From positions 1 to 11,770 of the forward strand of contig JAEUJR010000712.1 of assembly GCA_016793585.1 (NCBI GenBank): a stretch of DNA of 11,770 nt, written 5' to 3'. Below, one piece after another: positions 1-6,259 of the stretch (position 1 is its first letter; the number at the start of each line of letters is the position of its first letter). The notes beneath the pieces are model-generated. The model was not told where the DNA came from and ran no database searches. It was given only the letters and a program-made list of their open reading frames with translations. This stretch comes from Archangium sp. Its GTDB lineage: Bacteria > Myxococcota > Myxococcia > Myxococcales > Myxococcaceae. The position numbers and the translations under genes are program-made.

Positions 1-2299
1 CGAGAATCTCGCGGGCCTCGTCGTACAGGCCCTGCTCGATGAAGAACGTCGCTTCGTCGCACTCCTCCGACGCCGGCTCGTCTTCGGGCGGGGGCTCGAT
101 GTACTCCTCGACGGCCGTTGGCGCAGGCGTGGGCGGCGCGAGCTCCGGGGGCGCGAGCTCGTCTTCGGCCATGGTCGAGCCGGGGCTCGGCGGGGCGACG
201 TCTTCGACCTCGAGCGCGGGCCGCGGCGCGATTGGCGAGCGATAGCCCCCGGCGGTCTTGAGGAGCGAGGGGTCGATGGCCTTCATCGCCCGCGTCGGTG
301 CTTCGTGTTCGTCGTCGCCCAGCGCCGCAGGCGGCACGAACGCGGGCGTCTGGCGGGTCGCCGCGGCGAGCGCAGCCTGCGTCGGCTGCGTGACCGGCTG
401 CTGCACCTTGATGCCGGTGCCAGCCGTCGGGCCTTCGTCTTCTTGATCGTTCTGTGCGAACGGGTCGGGCGCAGGTTCAGCGAAGGGATCGGGCCCGGGC
501 TCTGCGAAGGGGTCGTCCTGCGGCTCGGCCTGCGCGAGCTGCTGCGCGTTGACGGCCTCGAACTCGCCAGTGCGGGGTTCGTCGTCGAACGACATCGAGC
601 TGGTCGGCGGCTCGAAGGCCTCGTCGTCGGCCACCACCGGCGCCGACTCGATGTACTCGTCTGCGACTGGAGGCGGATCGACCTCGACCGACGCCGCAGC
701 CGCAGCATCGTCAGGCGCGATCGCCATCTCGTCGGGCACGAACTCGGGCGCCTCGATCGGCTCCTCCGACGAGATCGCCACCTCGGCGCTGATGGGCTCG
801 TCGCCCGTCTCGTCAGCGACGATCACCTCGTCGTCGCTGGAGTCGACCAGGATCGCGTCTTCGGGCACCTCACCGCTCGGCGCGTGCTCCTCGACCGCTG
901 CAGTGCCCCCTTCGAGCCGCAGCGCCTGCAAAAAGACCGGCACTTCGGGGTGCCCGGGGTTCTGCTGCAGCATCGTCGTGAGGTACGGCTGCGCGCGCTC
1001 TTTGTCGCCGATGCGCGTGTGCAGCCGCAGCACGTTGAGCAGCTGCTCTGCGGCCTGCGCGTGGTTGTTCGACGCGACGTAGATCGCGTACGCCTTCTCG
1101 TGCGCGTCGATGTTCTCGGGCTCGACACCGAAGATCTTCCGAAGGTGCTCGAGCGCTTTGTCGTGCAGCCCGTACTTCACGTAGACGTCGGTCTCGGTCA
1201 GCAGCTTGCCGAGCGAGTCGGCGCGGGGCTTCGCGGCGGGCGTCGTGGTGGTGGCGGCGGGCGTGTAGACGGGCTGCTGAGCGGTCTGCGCGCGGGGCTG
1301 GTGCGCTGGCATCGCTGCAGTGGCGGCCGGCACGTAGGCCTGGGCCGCGCCCGTGTTGCCCGTTCGTGCAGGCGCCGCGATCGGCATGGGAATCGCCGCG
1401 GCCGGTTCGGCGTGCTGCGGGTTGCGCGCCTGCACGTCGGGGTCGTGCGGGTCGAGCTGCGCGACCTGGTTCCAGGTGTCTTCCGACTCCTGCGTCTGGC
1501 CGCGATCGGCGTAGGCGCGCGCCAGCTCTTTGTAGACGCTGATCGTCTTCGAGGTCTGGCCGAGGCCCTGGAACGCGACCGCGAGCAGGCGGAGCGTGTC
1601 GATGTCGCGCGGGTCGGCCTTGAAGCAGACCTGCAGCTTGGCGAGCGCCCGCTTCTGATCGTTGCGCTGCAGGTAGATCTCGGCGAGCTCGCGCGCGAGC
1701 TGCAGATCGTCGGGCTTGAGCGCGCTGATCTTCTCGGCCACGCGCAGGTAGTCGTCGATGCGGTTCTGACGCTTGAGGTGCTCGGCGGCCCGCTGCAGCT
1801 CGCCGCTCGCCTCGTCGTTCATGCGCTCGCGAATGTAGAGATCAGCGAGCTTCACCCTCGACTGCACGTTGTCGGGGTCGAGGTCGACCATCTTGCGCAA
1901 GACGTCCAGCGACTTCTTCACGTCGCCCTGCTTGTCGTAGTGGTTGGCGACGATCTGGTAGTACGCCATCGCCTCGCCCATCAGCTGCAGCTGCTGATGC
2001 AGTTCGGCGAGCTGAACGTTGATGTCGATGAGCGTCGGGTCGAGCTTGAGCACCTGCTTGTACTGAGCGACCGCCTTCAGGAAGAAGCCGTCTTTCGCGT
2101 AGCTCTCGGCCACCTTCATGATGAACGTGGCGGCCTGCGCGTTGTCGTTCTTCTTCTGGTACAGCTCTCCCATCTTCTGGAGGATCCGAACGTCCTTCGG
2201 ATCGACCTCCAGGATCTTCTGGTACTCCTTGATCGCTTTGTCGTAGGCGCCTTTGGCGACGAGCTTGCCGGCAGCCTCGATGATCTTGTTCTTGTCCAA
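1..2299 (-). CDS. sgmX: TPR protein, probable SgmX ortholog (C-terminus off the left edge)
   Basis: An open frame without stops gives 766 codons and runs off the left edge. Residues 1 to about 290 are tandem TPR repeats (for example KAIKEYQKILEVDPKD, then LKAVAQYKQVLKLDP). A Pro/Ala/Gln-rich linker spans about 290-358, a second TPR block about 359-465, and a long acidic, proline-rich, probably disordered linker about 466-745. A third TPR-like helix pair (TFFIEQGLYDEAREIL) begins at about 751 and is cut by the window edge. No signal peptide or membrane segment is seen, so it is cytoplasmic. The start is TTG: an in-frame TAG lies 16 codons upstream with no ATG or GTG between, and the next ATG would delete the first repeat. 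In M. xanthus, SgmX binds MglA-GTP, with its C-terminal TPRs implicated, and stimulates type IV pilus formation. The symbol rests on domain layout and position downstream of accC; another TPR scaffold remains possible. Confidence 0.85.
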   Translation of the reverse strand, partial: MDKNKIIEAAGKLVAKGAYDKAIKEYQKILEVDPKDVRILQKMGELYQKKNDNAQAATFIMKVAESYAKDGFFLKAVAQYKQVLKLDPTLIDINVQLAELHQQLQLMGEAMAYYQIVANHYDKQGDVKKSLDVLRKMVDLDPDNVQSRVKLADLYIRERMNDEASGELQRAAEHLKRQNRIDDYLRVAEKISALKPDDLQLARELAEIYLQRNDQKRALAKLQVCFKADPRDIDTLRLLAVAFQGLGQTSKTISVYKELARAYADRGQTQESEDTWNQVAQLDPHDPDVQARNPQHAEPAAAIPMPIAAPARTGNTGAAQAYVPAATAAMPAHQPRAQTAQQPVYTPAATTTTPAAKPRADSLGKLLTETDVYVKYGLHDKALEHLRKIFGVEPENIDAHEKAYAIYVASNNHAQAAEQLLNVLRLHTRIGDKERAQPYLTTMLQQNPGHPEVPVFLQALRLEGGTAAVEEHAPSGEVPEDAILVDSSDDEVIVADETGDEPISAEVAISSEEPIEAPEFVPDEMAIAPDDAAAAASVEVDPPPVADEYIESAPVVADDEAFEPPTSSMSFDDEPRTGEFEAVNAQQLAQAEPQDDPFAEPGPDPFAEPAPDPFAQNDQEDEGPTAGTGIKVQQPVTQPTQAALAAATRQTPAFVPPAALGDDEHEAPTRAMKAIDPSLLKTAGGYRSPIAPRPALEVEDVAPPSPGSTMAEDELAPPELAPPTPAPTAVEEYIEPPPEDEPASEECDEATFFIEQGLYDEAREIL
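452..514 (-). repeat. Three tandem DPF octapeptide repeats in the SgmX-like linker
   Basis: Residues 596-616 of the TPR protein read as three units of eight residues, DPFAEPGP, DPFAEPAP and a degenerate DPFAQ. The DPF triplets start at 596, 604 and 612. They lie in the acidic disordered linker between the second and third TPR blocks. Evenly spaced short motifs of this kind often act as docking sites in disordered regions; no partner can be named from the sequence. Confidence 0.8.
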
Positions 2300-2388
2300 G
2301 AAGCTCTTGGGGAATCGGGTTTCGCGAAGAAAAACAACAGACTATCGGCGATGAACGCTACCAGAGCCGATCGAACCCTCCAAGAATG

Positions 2389-3774
2389 TTACGGGCTCTC
2401 TTCGATGGCCCGTTTCAGTCGGGCGGTACCCGCTTCAGAGGCCTGCATCTGCTCGACAAAACGGGTGTCGTAGACGCCCTGCACGAAGGCGTCTTCGTCG
2501 AGCGCGGCCCGGTGGAACGGAATGTTCGTGCGAATGCCCTGCACGACGTACTCCGCGAGTGCGCGCTTCATACGGCGAATGGCCGTGGGGCGATCTTCGG
2601 CGGTGACGATGAGCTTGGCGACCAACGAGTCGTAGTGCGGTTGCACGACGTAGTTCTCGTACGCCAGGGAGTCGACGCGAACGCCGAGGCCGCCCGGCGC
2701 GCTGTAGGCCGTGATCTTGCCCGGCCACGGGGCGAAGGTGCTCGGGTCTTCGGCGTTCACGCGGCACTCGATCGCGGCCCCCTTCATCACGATCTGCTCC
2801 TGCGTGAAGGGCAGCTTCTCACCCGCCGCGAGCATGATCTGCGTGCGGAGCAGATCGACGCCCGTCACCTGCTCGGTCACCGGGTGCTCGACCTGAATGC
2901 GGGTGTTCATCTCCATGAAATAGAAGCGCCCGTTCTCGTCCATGAGGAACTCGATGGTTCCCACGTTGGAGTAGTTGATGCGCTTCATCGCCTCGACCGA
3001 CACCCTGCCCATCTCGGCGCGCAGCGCGGGGCTGACGCCAGGCGACGGGCTCTCTTCGATGAGCTTCTGGTGACGGCGCTGCACCGAGCACTCTCGCTCG
3101 CCCAGGTGCACCACGTTGCCGTGCACGTCGGCGACGATCTGAATCTCGATGTGGCGCGGCTTCTCGACGTAGCGCTCGAGGTACATGTCGCCGTTCGAAA
3201 ATGCAGCCACGGCTTCGGCCGACGCCGTGGCGAAGGCGGTGGCGATCGACTTCGCGTCACGCACGATCTTCATGCCGCGGCCACCACCGCCGGCGGCGGC
3301 CTTCAAGATGACGGGGTAGCCGATCTCGTTGGCGATCTCGACCGCCTCGTCGGCGCTCTTGAGCACGCCAGGCGAACCGGGCAGCAGCGGCAGGCCCGCC
3401 TCACGCGCCGCCTCCTTCGCGCGCACCTTGTTGCCCATGAGCCGAATGACGTCGGGTTTGGGGCCGATGAAGCCGATGCTGCACTTCGCGCAGACCTCGG
3501 CGAACTCGGCGTTCTCCGAGAGGAAGCCGTAGCCGGGGTGAATCGCATCGGCGCGGGTGATCTCGGCGGCCGAGAGCAGCGCGGGCACGTTGAGGTAGCT
3601 GTCCTTCGAGGGCGGCGGGCCGATGCACACGGCCTCGTCGGCGAAGCGCACGTGCAGCGAGTTCGCGTCGGCCGTCGAGTGAACGGCGACGGTGGCGATG
3701 CCGAGCTCACGGCACGCACGAATGATGCGCAGCGCGATCTCGCCTCGGTTCGCGATCAGGACCTTCTTGAACAC
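2389..3774 (-). CDS. accC: Biotin carboxylase subunit of acetyl-CoA carboxylase (AccC)
   Basis: This enzyme uses ATP and bicarbonate to carboxylate the biotin carried by AccB, the first half-reaction of malonyl-CoA synthesis for fatty acids. The 461 residues are close to the 449 of E. coli AccC. The N-terminal domain starts [16 protein letters not shown]; the ATP-grasp glycine loop GGGGRGM is at 162-168; [15 protein letters not shown] is at 223-237; [14 protein letters not shown] at 288-301 carries E288, N290 and the catalytic-type R292. All key residues I can place are present. The start is GTG, 5 bases after a strong GGGAGG. accB lies 77 bases upstream and the SgmX-like gene 89 bases downstream. 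A PPP run at 53-55 could need EF-P. The carboxyltransferase genes accA and accD are not in the window. A propionyl- or pyruvate-carboxylase subunit is less likely given the direct pairing with accB. Confidence 0.97.
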   Translation of the reverse strand: MFKKVLIANRGEIALRIIRACRELGIATVAVHSTADANSLHVRFADEAVCIGPPPSKDSYLNVPALLSAAEITRADAIHPGYGFLSENAEFAEVCAKCSIGFIGPKPDVIRLMGNKVRAKEAAREAGLPLLPGSPGVLKSADEAVEIANEIGYPVILKAAAGGGGRGMKIVRDAKSIATAFATASAEAVAAFSNGDMYLERYVEKPRHIEIQIVADVHGNVVHLGERECSVQRRHQKLIEESPSPGVSPALRAEMGRVSVEAMKRINYSNVGTIEFLMDENGRFYFMEMNTRIQVEHPVTEQVTGVDLLRTQIMLAAGEKLPFTQEQIVMKGAAIECRVNAEDPSTFAPWPGKITAYSAPGGLGVRVDSLAYENYVVQPHYDSLVAKLIVTAEDRPTAIRRMKRALAEYVVQGIRTNIPFHRAALDEDAFVQGVYDTRFVEQMQASEAGTARLKRAIEESP

Positions 3775-3779
3775 AGGAG

Positions 3780-3787
3780 CCTCCCTC
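3780..3787 (-). promoter_or_regulatory. Ribosome binding site of accC
   Basis: The minus strand reads GAGGGAGG, 5 bases before the GTG start. It is one of the stronger Shine-Dalgarno sequences in the window and supports the GTG start. Its last two bases also belong to a GGCTCCT element that can pair with the left arm of the upstream hairpin. Confidence 0.8.
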
Positions 3788-3797
3788 GAAAATGGAC

Positions 3798-3831
3798 GAG
3801 GAGCCGGGGCTTTGCAGCGCGCCGGCTCCTC
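3798..3831 (-). other. Hairpin in the accB-accC gap
   Basis: In the minus-strand transcript GAGGAGCCGG (3831-3822) pairs perfectly with CCGGCTCCTC (3807-3798) around a 14-base loop. Only four T bases follow some distance downstream, so it is a poor terminator. It may stabilise the mRNA, attenuate weakly, or tune the AccB to AccC ratio. The stem is seen directly; the role is inferred. Confidence 0.6.
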
Positions 3832-3834
3832 CGT

Positions 3835-3846
3835 TCAGACGTCTGA
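3835..3846. promoter_or_regulatory. Perfect 12-bp palindrome, possible operator
   Basis: TCAGACGTCTGA is identical on both strands. It sits 5 bases after the accB stop codon and just before the hairpin. A palindrome of this length in a short gap could bind a dimeric regulator, or it could be chance. I recognise no known operator in it. Confidence 0.35.
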
Positions 3847-3851
3847 CGTGC

Positions 3852-4424
<573 letters not shown>

Positions 4425-4434
4425 GGCAGTGGAC

Positions 4435-5010
4435 TCAGGCGGTGGCGGTGCGGGTGAGGTACTTGCCGTCGCGCGTGTCGATCTTGAGCACGTCGCCCTC
4501 GTTGATGAAGAGGGGCACGTTCACCTCGTAGCCCGACTCGAGCGTGGCCGGCTTCATGGCGCCAGAGACCGTGTCGCCACGCACGCCGGGGTCGCACTTG
4601 ACGACCTTGAGCTCGACCGAGTTCGGGAGCGTGATGCCGATGGCCTTGCCGTTGAAGAAGAGCACCTGCGTGGGCAGGTTCTCCTTCAGGTAGTTGCGCG
4701 CCTCGCCGATGACGCTGTCGAGCACGAACGTCTGCTCGAACGTCTTGTTCTCCATGAAGTGGTACTCGTCGCCCTGCTTGTACAGGTACTGCATGTCTTT
4801 CTCTTCGATGTCGGGGCGACCGACCTTGTCGCCGCTCTTGAAGTTCTTCTCGAGCTGACGGCCTGAGACCAGGCTGCGGTACACGGTGCGGCAGAAGGCC
4901 GAGCCCTTGCCGGGCTTCACGTGCTGAAACTCAACGATTTCGAACGGTTCGCCGTCGATCTCGATCTTGAGACCCTTGCGGAATTCCGACGTGTCAATCA
5001 CTCCAGCCAT
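4435..5010 (-). CDS. efp: Translation elongation factor P
   Basis: EF-P enters stalled ribosomes and speeds peptide bond formation at consecutive prolines. The 191 residues match the usual three-domain length. The N-terminal KOW-like domain (about 1-65) carries the tip loop [12 protein letters not shown] with lysine 35 at the modified position. This lysine suggests lysine-type modification as with EpmA, rather than the arginine rhamnosylation of Pseudomonas; the modifying enzyme is not in the window. An OB domain (about 67-129) follows, and a C-terminal domain with the conserved [17 protein letters not shown] region. The ATG has GAGG 5 bases upstream (5016-5019). Only 12 bases separate the start from the T-run of an upstream terminator, so efp needs read-through or a promoter overlapping that terminator. 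The order efp-accB-accC is common in bacteria. Confidence 0.98.
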   Translation of the reverse strand: MAGVIDTSEFRKGLKIEIDGEPFEIVEFQHVKPGKGSAFCRTVYRSLVSGRQLEKNFKSGDKVGRPDIEEKDMQYLYKQGDEYHFMENKTFEQTFVLDSVIGEARNYLKENLPTQVLFFNGKAIGITLPNSVELKVVKCDPGVRGDTVSGAMKPATLESGYEVNVPLFINEGDVLKIDTRDGKYLTRTATA

Positions 5011-5022
5011 GTGCGCCTCGGG

Positions 5023-5057
5023 AAAAGAAAAAAGGTGGCGGGCTCATACCGCCACCT
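5023..5057 (-). terminator. Intrinsic terminator of the pil operon
   Basis: The minus strand reads AGGTGGCGG, a 7-base loop, CCGCCACCT, then TTTTTTCTTTT counting the last T of the stem. The 9-bp stem is perfect and GC-rich, and the T-run is immediate. It lies 45 bases after the roadblock stop and ends 12 bases before the efp ATG. The plus strand lacks a T-run, so it should act only on the pil-direction transcript. Confidence 0.88.
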
Positions 5058-5071
5058 CTCAGACCGGGCAA
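5043..5071 (-). promoter_or_regulatory. Possible sigma70-type promoter for efp-accB-accC
   Basis: TTGCCC (5071-5066) and TATGAG (5048-5043) each match the -35 and -10 consensus at four of six positions, with exactly 17 bases between. The -10 lies almost entirely in the terminator loop. Transcription would start near 5036, inside the right arm, so the new transcript would lack the left arm and escape termination. The leader would be about 26 bases and keep the GAGG site. Individual matches are modest; the placement is what makes it worth listing. Confidence 0.35.
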
Positions 5072-5102
5072 GCAATGGCTTTTTCGGGCGGGCGCCCGTG
5101 CG

Positions 5103-5471
5103 TCAGAGCTCTTTGGCGACCTTCGGCGCGGTGATGCGCATCACGTAGCGCGCCTTGCCGAAGTTGCCGGTGGGCAGCATGCCCAGCACCAGAAAGTAGT
5201 CCTGGTTCACCATGCGCAGCAGCGTGATCACCTTCTCGGAGTTGATCGACAGCTCGGCGACCTTCCCCGTCTTCAGGGTCTCGGCCGTCTGCTTCGCCTG
5301 CGACATGAGGTTCGCGAACTCGACCCACGCCGCCTGCATGTCCATCTCGAGGGCCGCCTCGGGCAGGTCCTTCGGGAGCGTCTCGACCGAGATGCCGTCG
5401 AAGCCCATCACGCTGCACGCGATGGCGCCCTCGACACCTTCGACGATCGCCTTGAGGTGTTCGGTGAACAT
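5103..5471 (-). CDS. Small roadblock/LC7 domain protein
   Basis: The 122-residue protein is a single roadblock/LC7 domain without signal peptide or membrane segment, so it is probably cytoplasmic. An N-terminal helix leads to a strand region AIACSVMGFDGISVETL (16-32), a central helix (about 38-68), strands AELSINSEKVITLLRMV and DYFLVLGMLP, and the typical close GNFGKARYVMR (102-112). Roadblock proteins dimerise and often act on small Ras-like GTPases; MglB of M. xanthus, the MglA activating protein, has this fold but is longer (about 159 residues) and sits next to mglA. No GTPase gene is visible here. The ATG shares one base with the lipoprotein stop (TGATG), so the two are translationally coupled. 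It is the last gene before the terminator. A role linking pili to a GTPase is inference. Confidence 0.85.
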   Translation of the reverse strand: MFTEHLKAIVEGVEGAIACSVMGFDGISVETLPKDLPEAALEMDMQAAWVEFANLMSQAKQTAETLKTGKVAELSINSEKVITLLRMVNQDYFLVLGMLPTGNFGKARYVMRITAPKVAKEL

Positions 5472-6244
5472 CAGGGAAGAATGTCACAGCCCGGCGTGCT
5501 GGTCACACGCGGCGCCGAGGTCATGGGGTCGATCTGGTTGCAGCAGAGGGTCGCGTCGTTCGCCAGACGGCGGCCGATGCCAGCCGAGAAGCAGGTCGAG
5601 TTCTCGGTGGCGTTCGGGTCGTCGAAGCGGCGAATGCGCGGGTCGGCCGAAGCGCAGGTGATCTCCGACTTGATGATGTTCATCGGAACCGGCACGGGAG
5701 CGGTGCGAACCTCGGCGCCCGAGGTCGTCACACCCTGGAACTCGAACGACGCGGTGAACTGAATCGGCGGGTCGGTGTTGCTCGCGCCCAGCGCCCTGAA
5801 CTGCTTTCGAGCGGTCGGCCCAAAGAGTTGGAAACCGAAACGAAGGGTGGGAACGTCGCGACTGATCAACCCCGTCATCGCCACGGTGTCGACCACCGAC
5901 GCTCCCAGGCCCGGAATTGGCGGCTTGGCGGTGTAGCGAACGTTGAGCCGCTGAATGGTGATCGAGTCGCGGCCTTCAGGCGCCAGCGTACGGCCACCGA
6001 CGACCAGCGGGGGCTGGGCGGCGGCAGAGGCAAAGAACTCGCCGCCCGAGATGGTCGCCACCAGCATGATCTTCGGGTCGGCCGCGACGTCGACGGTCTC
6101 GAAGCGGGTGACGAAGAGATCATCGGCTTCGGGGAACTCGCAGCTTCCTTTGTACGGTTGCACGTTGGTGACAGCGAGGGGCCCGACGCCCGGTGTACAG
6201 GCGGCGCCAATCACAACAGCCAGACTGAGAATGAGTTGTCGCAT
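5471..6244 (-). CDS. Predicted cysteine-rich lipoprotein of unknown function
   Basis: I do not recognise a family. The 257-residue protein starts MRQLILSLAVVIGAAC, a short signal peptide ending in a possible lipobox with Cys16, although Gly at -3 is atypical. The next residue, threonine, does not suggest inner-membrane retention, so an outer-membrane lipoprotein facing the periplasm is plausible. The middle is rich in alternating strand-like segments with no membrane span. Six further cysteines (35, 197, 218, 234, 235, 253), five near the C-terminus, could form disulfides in the periplasm. The ATG at 6244 is preferred over the GTG at 6259 because GGAAAGG lies 6 bases before it and the GTG would overlap that site. 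It follows pilQ by 15 bases and overlaps the roadblock start by one base, so it is co-expressed with the secretin. It has no TPRs and is not the Tgl pilotin. Confidence 0.85.
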   Translation of the reverse strand: MRQLILSLAVVIGAACTPGVGPLAVTNVQPYKGSCEFPEADDLFVTRFETVDVAADPKIMLVATISGGEFFASAAAQPPLVVGGRTLAPEGRDSITIQRLNVRYTAKPPIPGLGASVVDTVAMTGLISRDVPTLRFGFQLFGPTARKQFRALGASNTDPPIQFTASFEFQGVTTSGAEVRTAPVPVPMNIIKSEITCASADPRIRRFDDPNATENSTCFSAGIGRRLANDATLCCNQIDPMTSAPRVTSTPGCDILP

Positions 6245-6250
6245 TGAATG

Positions 6251-6257
6251 CCTTTCC
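6251..6257 (-). promoter_or_regulatory. Ribosome binding site of the lipoprotein gene
   Basis: GGAAAGG on the minus strand, 6 bases before the ATG at 6244. It decides the start in favour of the ATG over the GTG at 6259. Confidence 0.7.
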
Positions 6258-6259
6258 AC

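Noticed and set aside
2116..2337. Small minus-strand frame starting at 2337 as an alternative start of the TPR gene
   Set aside because: It is in a different frame from the TPR repeats, gives an Arg/Ser-rich peptide and ends early. No frameshift is needed to explain the TPR gene.
2300..2388. Terminator or promoter between accC and the TPR gene
   Set aside because: No stable stem with a T-run, and no -35/-10 pair with proper spacing, could be found in these 89 bases.
305..2473. Long plus-strand open frame (722 codons) opposite the TPR gene
   Set aside because: It has an Arg/Leu/Val-rich composition with no domain, and it lies opposite a minus-strand frame with clear TPR repeats. It is a GC-rich antisense shadow.
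2386..3846. Plus-strand open frame (486 codons) opposite accC
   Set aside because: It is antisense to an unmistakable biotin carboxylase and has no recognisable motifs.
5089..5098. CGGGCGCCCG palindrome before efp
   Set aside because: Short GC-only palindromes are expected by chance in DNA this rich in G and C; it has no T-run or other context.
5103..5471. Calling the roadblock gene mglB
   Set aside because: It is shorter than MglB, has no adjacent mglA, and sits in a pil operon; only the fold is supported.
6245..6259. GTG start of the lipoprotein at 6259
   Set aside because: It overlaps the GGAAAGG that serves the ATG at 6244 and adds charged residues ahead of the signal peptide.
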